Shown piece after piece: positions 44,804-55,860 of a stretch of DNA of 64,000 nucleotides. The notes below the pieces were generated by a model. The model made no database searches, was not told the DNA's origin, and worked only from the letters and a program-made list of their open reading frames with translations. Every line of letters starts with the position of its first letter. Within the stretch, counting starts at the first letter, position 1. The position numbers and the translations under genes are program-made. Origin of the DNA: Maratus speciosus (taxonomy: Eukaryota > Arthropoda > Arachnida > Araneae > Salticidae); contig OZ010792.1 of NCBI GenBank assembly GCA_963932465.1, positions 281,029,836 to 281,093,835 of the forward strand, given 5' to 3'.

Positions 44804-45380
44804 TTCATCAAAATCTGCCCCGTGTTTTAAAAAAAACTAATCCTTAGTAATCGAATTCACTTTATTATACAACTTTCCCCCAATAATTCTATATCTAAGA
44901 AAAGTAGAACGTCGTATATGTGAATGTCACGTAGTGTGTGAACGTCATCTAATATGCCATGTACCTTTCCAGAAATAGCATTTAACTAACAGTGCAAGTT
45001 CCGTAGAAATCCATTCAGTAGAATCATTTAAAATGTCTAATCTTTCATACAGATTCACCTGATTGTAGATCCCACATATTTCTATAACTAAGCAACAGAG
45101 ACATATATGAAATATGCTAAAACCATCCCTGACAAATAATCCAACTAACTGTGCAAGTGTCATCAAAATCAGTCCAGTAGAACTTTTTAAAAAGGTTCAG
45201 ATTTCATGATCATAGAACTTTTACCCACAATACTATAATTAAGCAACACAGAACAATATGTAATATACTAAAACCTTACCCGAAAAATTATCTAACTAAC
45301 AGTGCATACATTCCATCAAAATCCATTCAGCAGAAGTCAAGTTATAAGCGAAATTTCCATTTGCATTTTATGCATCACTC

Positions 45381-45755
45381 ACCCGCAAGAAAAGTGACAC
45401 TCTCACAAAAATTCATTTTGCGTTTTATTCCACTAATAGGTCTGTCATAGGTGTGTCTTGCTCTTGCTACACAAACAGTGTAGTGTCATAAGTGTAGTTA
45501 TACGAAAATTCCCTTTATTACGCTATCTGTCCATTTGTAACCACAGAAGAGGTGTGGATTGAGGTAAAATTACCCAACCCTCCGAACCTCATCCTACGTC
45601 TTCATTCTGGAGGGTTTCATGTCTTTATGCACGTTTTTATTCCTGCATGCAGAGCTAAGTGCTGCAATTTCATCTCATAGTAAAATTATGCAAATTTTCT
45701 TTTGCCTCTCCTGTAAAATTTACTTTTGTCGAGATGTGTCACTTTTCTTGTGGGT
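45381..45755. mobile_element. TIR miniature element with ACCCGCAAGAAAAG ends
   Basis: Ends ACCCGCAAGAAAAGTGACAC and inverse ACCCACAAGAAAAGTGACAC. The next bases (tctcacaaaaattca / atctcgacaaaagt) also mirror weakly. 375 bp, no frame, no clear target duplication. Contains GCATGCAGAGCTAAGTGCTG. Confidence 0.6.
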
Positions 45756-45791
45756 CAACGATATATTAGTAGAGAAGATATGACTTTTAAG

Positions 45792-46593
45792 TAGAGATCG
45801 ACAGAAAATTCGGTTTCATTTTCGGCTCAAAATATGAGTTTTGCCGAAAATTCGGCCGGACCGAAACTATCAGCATTCCACAAATCTCGTTTCTTCCTTC
45901 GGGAATTTTCAACATTACTCATCGATTTGAACTTTATTGGCTCAAATGAGACTATTTATTGCTACGGACTTCGTTGTTTATAATTATCAGTCATGACTGA
46001 CTCAAGACGTGAATGCAAATTATAAAGCAAGCAATGCATATATAACTAAATTTTTTAACGTGCTCATTACAGGCTGAAGAGATAACAGTAATAGAGAATT
46101 TTCAGTTTGAAACCACAGAAGTGTTTGGAATACTCTTTGAGAAAGTTCTAGTATAACAGATGATCATTTACAGAAACCATTATAAAGGAGAAATCGAGGT
46201 GTGTATACATAAAACTAAAATATTTTTTTATTTAAATGAAATTCGAATAATTAGAAAACCTTTCTGTGTCGTTGATGAATTAATTACGTTTTATTTTATA
46301 TGAAAATAAAAAGTTTTGGGTCTAAGGCGCAGAGAACCAATTTAGGCCACACGTATAATTAACTAATAATTATGTATATTTAATAAATATGCATAATTAA
46401 TTAATGATTATGCATATTTAATAAATACGTGTAATTAATTAATAATTATGTATATTTATGTATGTATTAAGTACTTTAATACATATAATTTAATTACTTA
46501 AAAAATGCTTTTGGACATTTTCGTTTCGGCCAAAAATAGGAAAATCACTGAAATTCGGTTTCGACTTTAAAAACCTGTTTCGGTCGATCCTTA
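45792..46593 (-). mobile_element. hAT-like non-autonomous element, copy 2 (8-bp near-TSD)
   Basis: 802 bp flanked by CTTTTAAG (45784-45791) and CTTTTAAT (46594-46601), 7 of 8 identical. Ends TAGAGATCGACAGAAAATTC and inverse TAAGGATCGACCGAAACAGG. It is the inverse of 3596-4246 over most of its length. An extra ACGTGTAATTAATTAATAAT-type short repeat near 46350-46470 explains the greater length. Confidence 0.85.
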
Positions 46594-46649
46594 CTTTTAA
46601 TCAATCAACCAATAACACCAAAAAGGAATTTTCTGCTTCTTCTTCTCCT

Positions 46650-46691
<42 letters not shown>

Positions 46692-48587
46692 TTGGGTTTT
46701 TACACATCATTTAGGCTATAGCTAGACATTTGGTACATATTTTGCTACGGCTGTAAATGATTCGGAAGATACTTCGTGAAAGTAGATTGAGCAGAAAAAC
46801 CGATATTTTCTTTTCTTCGAGTTTCAAATAACCGAAAAAAAAAAGTCAATAAAATATACACTAAAATAAAAACTTTATTTCACATATTGATGATTACAGA
46901 AAGACTGTGGCAATTACCAATGAATAATCGATCAGAAAAGCATAAAGAAATTTATGCAATTGCACCTTTTAGTGGGAATAATTATTAAGAACTAGCGAGA
47001 AGATTAAATTAAATCATTACGTATTGGGATTTCTTTATTTAATGAATATTAAATAATACTCGGAAACAAGATAAAAACACATTATTTTATTTTATTAGCG
47101 CAGAGTGCTATTTATTTCAGCAACCCCCTGCAAGTATCGTCACTAGAGATCGCTTAAGGGTGTTGATGAGTCAGATCTCAAATTCACCTCAGTAATGTTA
47201 AACTTATGGACGTACTTACACTTTTACTTTTAAGTATTGCATAATTTCAATTTAACATCATCGAATAGAGAACGAAAAATTTAAAGTAAAATAAAATTTG
47301 TTTGAAAATTGCAGCTTAAATTACTAATTTTTTATAATATTTTAAGTCATCTGACTACGTTTAAAATGCAATTTTCCGAGAAAATTTTTCTTATTTTAAT
47401 ACATTTTATTAAAACACAATTCTTTACCTTACCAAATCTGAGCTTATTTTTTATTTTAATATAAATTAAAACCTGAGTTATAGTGATTTAAAAACTGCTT
47501 GACAGCTGACAGTTAGTGCCAAACGTTTCAGTGGAATTTTTTTTTTAGCTTGATTAAAAATACTGCTAACAAAACAAACGAAATATGAGCTTTGAGAAAT
47601 AAAAGAAGGTTCAGAACTAAAGAAAAGAATGCAGTAAATTTCAGATGCACATAAATGTAAATAATTTTAGTAAAACATAAAAGTAAACTTTAAATGTGTT
47701 TTATAAAAAATGCACTTTTTAGTTAAAATTCCGTGCGCAAAACATGATTTTTCAAAAAGTTATTGAAATATCACTATGAAATTCAACATGTAAGTTATTG
47801 ATACCGCTGTTATGAAGGCAATGAACTAAATATTCATTTTCAGGAGAAATACTTTTTGTTTTATGGCTGTTTTCGTGGAACGAAAACTATGAATTTTTTT
47901 AAAAATCGCATATAAACCGATGCGATATGCCATAACTCATGAAAAATTTATAATATATCTTAGATATTAGTTTATTGCCTTCACTATTATCATACAGATT
48001 ATGTGTAGACAGAAAATGTATATATATGCAATAGATTTTCTTGAAAAGCGTTTTGCATATTGGGCTAACTAAATTCACTAAATTTTACCATAAATTCTTC
48101 AATTTACTAAAAAGTAAGCAATGTATGGACTATATCTTGCTTTTTTTTTTGTGATTTCGAGTCACAATCTTTCCAAAAATAAGTTTAAACTATAATTAAA
48201 TAATTTTTTTAAAAAAGGTTGATCCGCACGTAGTTCCGATACCTTAATTAATATCGGTCGAAATTTTTTTTTCTGCAAAATACTCGATAATCTAAATTAT
48301 GTCATCCAAATTGTCCAGCGCATATCATTTTTCCGAGAAACAGTTTTATAACAGTAACAAATAGTGAAAGATTATCATATTAATTTGCAATGCAAGATTA
48401 AATTTGAAATCATGAAAAAGTTTTTTTACTGTCTTAGATAACAGTTCGTTAAAATATAGCTTGAAAATCATGTTTGTTGATACTGTATCGTGCATTTTTC
48501 GTTTTCTGTCACCCCCCTCCAACTCTTTCGTTTCCGGATTTACTATTTGCTGTTCACTAATCTATTTTCATTCCTTATACCGGTGTA
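46594..48587. other. AT-rich stretch, no gene recognised
   Basis: Poly-T run at 46647-46686. ACATCATCGAATAGAGAACGAAAAATTTA near 47248 is echoed near 49610, suggesting an old dispersed repeat. No coding signal. Confidence 0.4.
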
Positions 48588-49299
48588 CAGGACCATGCGA
48601 AAGGGGGTAGTCGACCCGGGTGCGGCAATCGAGGGGGTGCTAAATTTCGACTTACCAACATCTTTTTTTTTTTTTTTTTTTTTTGTAAAAATAAATTATA
48701 TGTATACATATATATGGATTTTTTTTCAAAATGAAAGTACGTACATTTTTCGTTTCAAAGCTGACACATCTTCCCTTATTCCACACCCCAAAACAAATTT
48801 CAAACTAATGACTTCTTCCTTTAAAAAACTTGTTTTAAGTCTTTGTTTTTATCTCTTTTCCTCACCTTCTCTTTTCTGAGTCTTTAATTTTCTTCCTGTG
48901 CTTGAGACAAAAACCTACATTCTCAAAATAGCAAGTGGTTTACTTCTTGGAATACAAAAGGGTTGCAAACTGTTATACTGTACTATTAGATACATTTTTT
49001 CAACACCGATTTCTGAGATTCCTTTGCCATAATATAAGTGCAATTTTCTCTTATGTTATTTAGTTGTTTGGGATTTCTGAATTAAAATTAAACTTTTTAA
49101 AATTCAAAATAAAGGCGAAATATGTATTCAATAGAATTTATTTCTGTTTCTGCACCTTGTCAATTTTGCGATACCCGCGTTGTCACAAAGAGAAGACGGG
49201 GAGGGGTGAGGGAGGAGCGCCAAATTGAAACTTTGACCGATGAGGGGGCGAAAAATTGAATCTTTGCCCAAAGCACAGTTTTCTCTTTGCAGGGCCCTG
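48588..49299. mobile_element. hAT-like non-autonomous element (8-bp near-TSD)
   Basis: 712 bp flanked by CCGGTGTA (48580-48587) and CCGCTGTA (49300-49307), 7 of 8 identical. Left CAGGACCATGCGAAAGGGGG, right inverse CAGGGCCCTGCAAAGAGAAA. Shares ends, the 'GGGGGTGCTAAATTT' block and the right-hand 'GGAGGAGCGCCAAATTG' block with the smaller element at 25720-26243. The 129-codon frame starting at 48490 crosses its left end and is spurious. Confidence 0.85.
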
Positions 49300-49479
49300 C
49301 CGCTGTAACTCGGGTAATTTTGTTATTAGGTAATTTACATATCGTTATATACATTTTATATTTCCACAATTTCCACATTTGTTTTAGCAGGGCATAAAAT
49401 ATCTTAATTTTATAAATAAGGCCAGCCCACTACCTTAAAATGGTACGTGATAAAGTTAATTTATTTGCCATATCTATCT

Positions 49480-50387
49480 CTATATTATGAAGGACAAACG
49501 TGTTCGTGCATAACTCTGACGTCATTTTGATGTTGCCAACAGCAGACGATTAAATTTCGCTTTTATTGCAATTTTTTTAATTTATAAATATCACTTATTT
49601 GCAATTTTTACATCGTCGAATAGAGAGAAAAATTTACTTACAAATGCAATTTGTTTCAAAAATGCATTGCAATTTGTTCCAAAACTGTATCGAAATTTAT
49701 TAAATTTATGGTTTTTAAATAATTTTCAAGAATGAATTATTATTTTTAAAATCTACCTATATCGATTATGAATGATAAATCTGTTTGTTCTTAAGTTAAT
49801 ATACGAGTAAATCGTTCAGCATTTGTTTCCAGCTGATATTCCATAACGAAGTTAAAACCTCATCAGTAAAGTAAAATAATATAAATGAAACAGAAATTTA
49901 ACAGACCAGGTGCTCGAACAATTGAGATGTTCAGAATTAAAAAGGACTTCTGTAAGTAACAAAACGTTGGACGATTTCTTCGACCAGTGTTGAATTCAGA
50001 CACTTTTCTCCAGGTGGGATTTCTGAGGCTGGGATGGGGGGGGGGATATAGAGTTCTGAGGGAGGAATTGAAATTTTTGACCATTGAAAATACAAAATCT
50101 CAAATCTTCCGGGAGGGGGGTCTCATTGCTCCGGGAGGTGGGATTCCACCCCTCACCCCGGGCCAACCCCTGAATACAACACTGCCTTCGGCTATTAATT
50201 CATAGAAAACTATCGCTTTTAATAAATTTCCAAACTTTATTTGAATGAAAAATTAATACTTTTAAAATAAAAATGGTTTTTGGTGTAGTTATTGAGCAAT
50301 CAAAAAAATATATATTAATACGAAAAAAAAAAAAAAAGTTTCTTCTTTATATTCTGTAACCCGGAAGGTCCAGGTTGGATCCTCTAG
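49480..50387 (+). mobile_element. Possible Helitron-like non-autonomous element
   Basis: Starts TCTCTATATTATGAAGGACA and ends AGGTCCAGGTTGGATCCTCTAG followed by T, with a weak hairpin before CTAG. TC...CTAG-T ends fit Helitrons, but the hairpin is poor and no Rep/helicase is present. A hAT element (49985-50184) is inserted in it. Confidence 0.3.
49985..50184. mobile_element. Short hAT-like miniature element (near-TSD)
   Basis: 200 bp flanked by TCTTCGAC (49977-49984) and CCTTCGGC (50185-50192), 6 of 8 identical. Ends CAGTGTTGAATTCAGACAC and inverse CAGTGTTGTATTCAGGGGT. GC-rich with G-runs. An inverse copy is at 804-969. Confidence 0.8.
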
Positions 50388-50392
50388 TTTTG

Positions 50393-50754
50393 AGTTAATA
50401 GCATGAAATAACCATAATTTTTACGATGCCGATATTGGTGCCGATCAGAGTAATTTACGAGCATTAGCTTTCATAGAATTTATCTCAACAATGAAAATGT
50501 GTTCGCGAAAATAATGCGAAGTGACTAAGAAGAGAGTGGCAGCGTTACCACAGCTGGCATATGATTGACCATGCTTGATGAGAGTAAATTAAAAAGCAAA
50601 AATAGGCATTCTTGTTCATTTTGGTTGCCACATTCGATTAATCTTTCGCAATTGGGTTCACTTCCAAGCATTGCCATCCTGATTACGATGTCTTTTAAAG
50701 TGAATATAAATACAGCTGGATATTTTAAACAAGAAAGGAAAATCATGCGTTAAG
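50393..50754. other. Spacer, nothing recognised
   Basis: Two overlapping open frames of 62 and 73 codons on opposite strands (50525-50753) lack motifs; not supported as genes. Confidence 0.4.
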
Positions 50755-51015
50755 CATAGATTATATATAACTTTCCAGCGTATTTAGAATAATGAAATAA
50801 AACTTTCCTGTTTAATGAGGTGATATATGACGTCTAAGTAAACAATTTGGAAAACTCGTAACACATTTGAAAACCCAATTTCAGCAATTACCGTCCATGG
50901 TCGGAGTATTCATTTTTTTTAGCAGTATTCAGAGCATTAAAATTCTTTTGTGAAGTCCTGTATATGATCTATAGATTTATAAATATACTGAGTAGTAAAA
51001 TTTAGTTAATTTAAC
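50755..51015 (+). repeat. Isolated unit of the 58-64 kb repeat family
   Basis: GCATAGATTATATATAACTT...CATTTGAAAACCCAATTTCA, AATTCTTTTGTGAAGTCCTG and TATATGATCTATAGATTTAT appear in the same order as in 58386-58640. Confidence 0.75.
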
Positions 51016-52974
51016 ATAAGTCAGTTGAAAATAGGAATTAAGTTAGCCAGGCGCAGGTGATAAGTCTCAAAATATTCCTTATGTTTACAACTGTATACAA
51101 GTTACGACAACAGCTGAGTTATTTAGGCGCCAAATAAAGCTCTCTAAAATAAGCCAACTGGTTATGGAACTGCAACAATGAAATATTTTAAACATTAAAA
51201 AGTATGAAATAAAAATTAAAATAAAAAATAAGGTGTATAATAATTTTTAAAACAATAAACTTTTATCAATTAATAGTTTATTATTAATTAAATTACGATT
51301 ATACGTCACAAAAACAATTTAGAAGTCATGAATAGGTAGCTTAATAATGCCCTTTTCTTCTTCCCTGTTTCTTAAAAGAGTACCAGAGCAAACTGGATTC
51401 ATACATATTTTTAATAAATCCACTAGTTCGCGCTTTCTAGAAAGCGCAAAACAAAGCGGCCAATGTTCCATAATCGGGCCCAAAGCAGATTAACCCTTTA
51501 TGTACTGAATTATGAATTCATGACAATTTTATCTTCTAAAGCATTTTTCGTGAATTTTTTGAAACTACATTAGAAGATTGCCATAATCATTTAATAAATT
51601 TTAGAAGGAATTTAGAAGTATTTAGAAGAATTCATTAAATTTGAATTTATAGGGGTTTTGCGAAGTATTTATAAGCCAACCCAAATCTTTTATTTTAAAT
51701 ATTTTTCTTAGTATTTTCTAGAATTAGGAAATTTATAAATATAATGTTCTTACAATAGAAATATAGAAATATTTCCGAATTTAAAAATCCCCCCCCCCCC
51801 CCCCAACGCCAAGAAAGGTGAAAAGATGCAAAGGCAAAAGAAAATATCCTTTTAAAAATATTTTTGTTTTGTGTAACCCATAATGCTTTTAATAAGATAA
51901 AGTAATGCATCTATAACTCATTCTAAAGAGTATTATTACTAATCGATGTATTAAATGAATTTTATAACAAGTTTTTTTAATGGTCCTTATAAGTACCGTC
52001 AGTAGATAAATGGTTAACTTATTGTATCGGAAATTTTTTGGAACAACATGGATTACAATAATGAAATTAGGCGCGATTTTTAATGTAAACATTGTATACA
52101 TATAATAGAGTGTGCTTTTTTAAACTATTTTTATTTCTATACTTATTTAAAATTAACCTGACAAGCACGTAAATGGAGAGTGGAAAAAAAGTTCTAAAAT
52201 ACACGCAAAGCAAATTTTGCAAAAAAAAAAAGGAAATAAAAGTACATGTGAAATCGTTCTTTTTTTTCTTCTAAGGGGAATTTCTGTGATAAATTAAATG
52301 AAAAATATTGTTCAGAAATAATGTACATACATTTGGACTTATCTGCATACGTATGAACGGGTCAATTAAAAGAAAAATTGAATTATTAATAAAAGGAAAT
52401 GCATTATCAGAAGATATTTTAAATGTTTACATATGATTATTGCAAAAGTGTAGCATCTAGCAATTAAGCTTTCATATTTGATTTAATTCTTCCAATTAAT
52501 TTTTTTCGGTTTGTACTCGTATATTAAAAAAAAAAAAGTCTTAAATGTTTTTTTTTTTCGCAAAGCAGTTTTTTTGAGAGGTAGGGGAAAAGACATTGGA
52601 AAAGAATTTATTAATGTTTTTTTGCACATCATTATATGCAAACAGAATTATAAACTTATCTCTTTTACAAGTAAAATAAAATACACATTTAAATTATTTT
52701 AGACTAGATAAAAACTACCAATCATAATGTTTTCATTGCGTTCATTCTATGTTATTTTAAGCCGTATTTAATTATCACTGAAATTACATAACTAAGACTT
52801 TTTTTAAATTTGAAAAAAATGTTTGTCTTATCTCTCCTTAAAAATATTTCACTGTTTTTAAAGGAAATCACATTTTCATAATCGATTTTCGATTGAATTT
52901 TTCTCGGGAATTTTTAAACGTTAGAATATAGTTGCTTTTATTTCTTAATAAATATTAAATTTAAAAAATCAAAA
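51016..52974. other. AT-rich stretch, no gene recognised
   Basis: Poly-C run at 51788-51804. TTAACCCTTTATGTACTGAA at 51492 resembles a TTAA-element end but no partner was found. Several 60-70 codon frames are low-complexity. Confidence 0.4.
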
Positions 52975-52976
52975 TA

Positions 52977-53516
52977 CCCGACTGCGTAAAAATCAAACTA
53001 ATTAATTATTTCTCATCAATGTGAAACTATTTTTTATATTACTTACCTTTTTTTTTTATTTACTTGTATTGATGACTTTTAATTTGTGTTTAATTGTTAG
53101 TTCCTATCTATAAACACTGTTTTGATGAGGCCTGTAGATGTCTATGATGGTTAGAGTTGCAGTGAAGCTAGAGATCTTACCTACACAACTTCCAGGTTGT
53201 GTAATATTTAAACGGAGCTTCTGACTGAAAAATAGTCAGTGAAACATCGTCTTCATTTTGAAAGACCTGTCCAATGATATAACACACAATATGGCGCGTA
53301 AAAAAAGTTTTTCGTCTCTACCGCCATTTTCTATTTTAAGGCCGCCATTTTGAATTTATAAAAACAAAAGCTAGCCTATAACCATCGGACGGTTAAGAGG
53401 AATCGATATAGACTTCATTCATTAAAATCCATTCAGCCGTTGTAATGTTTCGAGGGTATAAAGAAATCCACATACCCAGATACGCGTGAAACACACAACC
53501 CTTCTTGGCAGACGGG
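52977..53516 (-). mobile_element. TA-flanked element with CCCGACTG ends, copy 2
   Basis: About 540 bp flanked by TA. Ends CCCGACTGCGTAAAAATC and inverse CCCGTCTGCCAAGAAGGG. It matches 41181-42778 in inverse orientation through TTAATTATTTCTCATCAATG, TAGTTCCTATCTATAAACAC, GACTATTTTTCAGTCAGAAG-type and GGATTTCTTTATACCCTCGA-type blocks, but lacks the insertions of copy 1. It therefore approximates the uninterrupted element. Confidence 0.82.
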
Positions 53517-53848
53517 TAAAAAGAAAAAAAAAAACAGAAAAGGAAAGGAAAGGAAAAGAAAAAGAAAAAGAAGAAGGAAGTCCCTTCACACCCAACACCC
53601 CTCATGACTCTGTAATTTGCATGTTTAATGTTTAGTAAAAAAAGTAAGTAACAATTAGTTTGACTTTAGTATTTAGGATTTTATATCAAAAGTAATAAAA
53701 ACCAAATATAAGATTCTTTACAACCATTTAAAATTATTTCTAAAATCCTTTTGTTATTATTTATTAACAAAAATTTGCAAACGACCACTTTTTTTTTTTT
53801 TTTTTTTTCCCACAGAAGATAATATCGAAAGTAAATACTCGATGTATT

Positions 53849-54284
53849 CAGGACCAAAATTAGCCTTTTTTGCACCCGGGACAAACATGGATTTTTGCGC
53901 CCCCCTACCCTACCCCCTCTTCTTCCGCAAAGTATATTTATAAAGAGAAATTTACTGATTTTTTAATAGCCGAATTATTTTAAAATTTAAAATTTTGATA
54001 CTGAACTATGTAATCTGCTTTGTCAAATATTGATTCATTAAAATCTTGTAAACGGAATCAAAAAGATAAAAAAAAAAATTCCACTTCATACAGTATCCTT
54101 ATGCCATATCATCCTTAGATTCTTCTATACTTTGGCATACCCCGAGAGAGGACGATTTTAACAATACTGTGCTAAACATAGACGTGAGAAAAATCGACAC
54201 ACAAAATCTTCATTTGTCGCCCCTTCGTTCTGGCATCCGGGGCATATGCCACATCCACCCCCCAGCCCCTTAGTTTCGGCCTTG
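53849..54284. mobile_element. hAT-like miniature element, copy 2
   Basis: Same layout as 38800-39231: CAGGACCAAAATTAGCCTTT, TTTTTGCACCCGGGACAAAC, CATGGATTTTTGCGCCCCCC and a right end with GGCATCCGGGGCATATGCC and inverse CAAGGCCGAAACTAAGGGG. No convincing 8-bp duplication remains. Poly-T at 53790-53808 lies just upstream. Confidence 0.8.
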
Positions 54285-54448
54285 TGATCTGGTGAATAAT
54301 TTTTTTATTTACAAGAAAGACAGAAAAAAAAGGAAGACGAAGAAGAACGAACCTCTCGAATTAAACCATCTCAACCATACCCAGCCTTTTATTCTCGCGG
54401 GCCACAAACATGTGTTTTCTAAACTAAGTGTTCCGCAACACACTAGAT

Positions 54449-54617
54449 TAGTGCTGCACAACCTTTTTGTAAGAAAATTGTTTGCCACCATAAAAAATTT
54501 AAAAGTAACATTTCAATCATTTAATAGCAAACTTTCTGTCAATTAATTACGAAAATTTTTCTGGATAAAAATACTGGTACTAGTGGTGGCCCGCGGTCCA
54601 CAGGTTGTGCACCCCTA
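54449..54617. mobile_element. Very short hAT-like element (8-bp TSD)
   Basis: 169 bp with an exact 8-bp duplication CACTAGAT (54441-54448, 54618-54625). Ends TAGTGCTGCACAACC and inverse TAGGGGTGCACAACC. The right side reads GGTGGCCCGCGGTCCACAGG before the terminus, a common hAT type. Confidence 0.85.
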
Positions 54618-54625
54618 CACTAGAT

Positions 54626-55283
54626 AGTTAACAATGTAAAAAAATGTTTAAAATAGAAATTTAACAAAATTAGTACAAAGAAGTAATAAAGCAAAATTAG
54701 TATAAAAATGCAAAATAGCAAAATTAATATAATGATTATTATCTATAAAATAAGAATAAAGCTTAATAATATAACGATACAGAATTTCCAAGCTCTAAAA
54801 ATATAAGAAATCCGAAGATTTTCTTTAATAAATCAGATTGTTATTCAATGAAATTTTTTAAAAACCTTTTATAAATATGCATGAAAAAATAGTGTTCATT
54901 TAAACTATAATTTTAAATAATGTTTGCTTAGTCTTGATGATAAATAAATAAAAAAATCTGGCTATATGTATTTATAGTTAATAATTACAAAACGTTTTAT
55001 AATATATAATGTCATCATCATCAACCGTTTTCGATCCACTATATATTTATCGCTGTAGAAAAAATAGGACTACATACTAGAGAACAGGAATTCTGCTTTT
55101 TCAGAATTTAGTGTGGCCCCCGGCATTTCCATTACTACCAAAGCGTTAGGTGAAGATGAAAGAACAGTCGTAAAAAGTTAGAACTTCTGGTCAGAATGGA
55201 AAAAAAAAAAAAGGTCAATTTTTTTTCTTCAAAAAACTACACGTCTCTAGACTACAAGTTTCTGACAGAAAAGTTCTCAGTGA
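54626..55283. other. AT-rich spacer
   Basis: Low-complexity near 54655-54760 (degenerate GCAAAATTAGTATAA repeats). No gene. Confidence 0.4.
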
Positions 55284-55860
55284 AAACAAGTTGGAAATTG
55301 CTCGTCAAACGTGGCAAATGAGGTGCGTTCATACTATAACTAGTTTTATAAGTATTTTTTGCACCCCATATTTTACTGAATGTATCTATTTTTGCACTTC
55401 ATAAGTGCATAGTCTGTAACATCATTAAAATGCACTTGCAATATTTTTTTCCCATTGGCCGGAATAAAACGGAAAACTTTTGACTGCCCCTGTAATTAAA
55501 CTATACATACGATTTTCATAAATCTGAAATGGCTCGACAAAATTTTGCAACAATTAAATATTTAAAATTTCAGACCATTCGGAAGGCTGTAACACCATTA
55601 AAATGCACTTGAAATGATTTTTTCCCATTGGTCGTAATGTAACGGTAAACTTTTGACGGTCCCTGTCATTAAACTATACATCCGATTTTCATAAAATTTG
55701 AAATGGCTCGACAAAATTTTGCAACAATTATATATTTAAAATTTCAAACCATTCGGTTGGGTAGTTTTTGCTCTGTTATATGCGGACGGACAGACAGACA
55801 GACGGACTGAACGACGACTATAGGTGCTACGTATTTATATAATTACGAACGTACCTAAAA
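55284..55860 (+). repeat. Dispersed repeat R1, copy 2, with internal duplication
   Basis: Starts AAGTTGGAAATTGCTCGTCA, as at 4359 and 57479, and ends with GACGGACAGACAGACAGACG and TTTATATAATTACGAACG. A segment of about 177 bp is duplicated in tandem (about 55411-55588 and 55589-55765), each copy with CATTAAAATGCACTTG, TTTTTTCCCATTGG, AACTATACAT and GAAATGGCTCGACAAAATTT. Confidence 0.75.

Larger units (their letters stand above)
44560..45370 (-). repeat. Tandem array of about 157-bp units, hit by a SINE
   Basis: (T/C)AACTAAC(A/T)GTGCAAG recurs at 44983, 45142 and 45297 (spacing 159 and 155) and as TAACAACAATGCAAG at 44645. Each is followed by a TCATCAAAATC(C/A)(G/A)T(T/C)CAG segment and preceded by GAACAATATG(A/T)AATA(T/A). 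The first interval is about 340 bp because a 144-bp tRNA-like insertion (44660-44803) sits immediately before a TTCATCAAAATC block. Confidence 0.75.

Noticed and set aside
48490..48879. 129-codon plus-strand open frame
   Set aside because: It crosses the left terminus of a hAT miniature element and runs through a poly-T tract giving poly-Phe.
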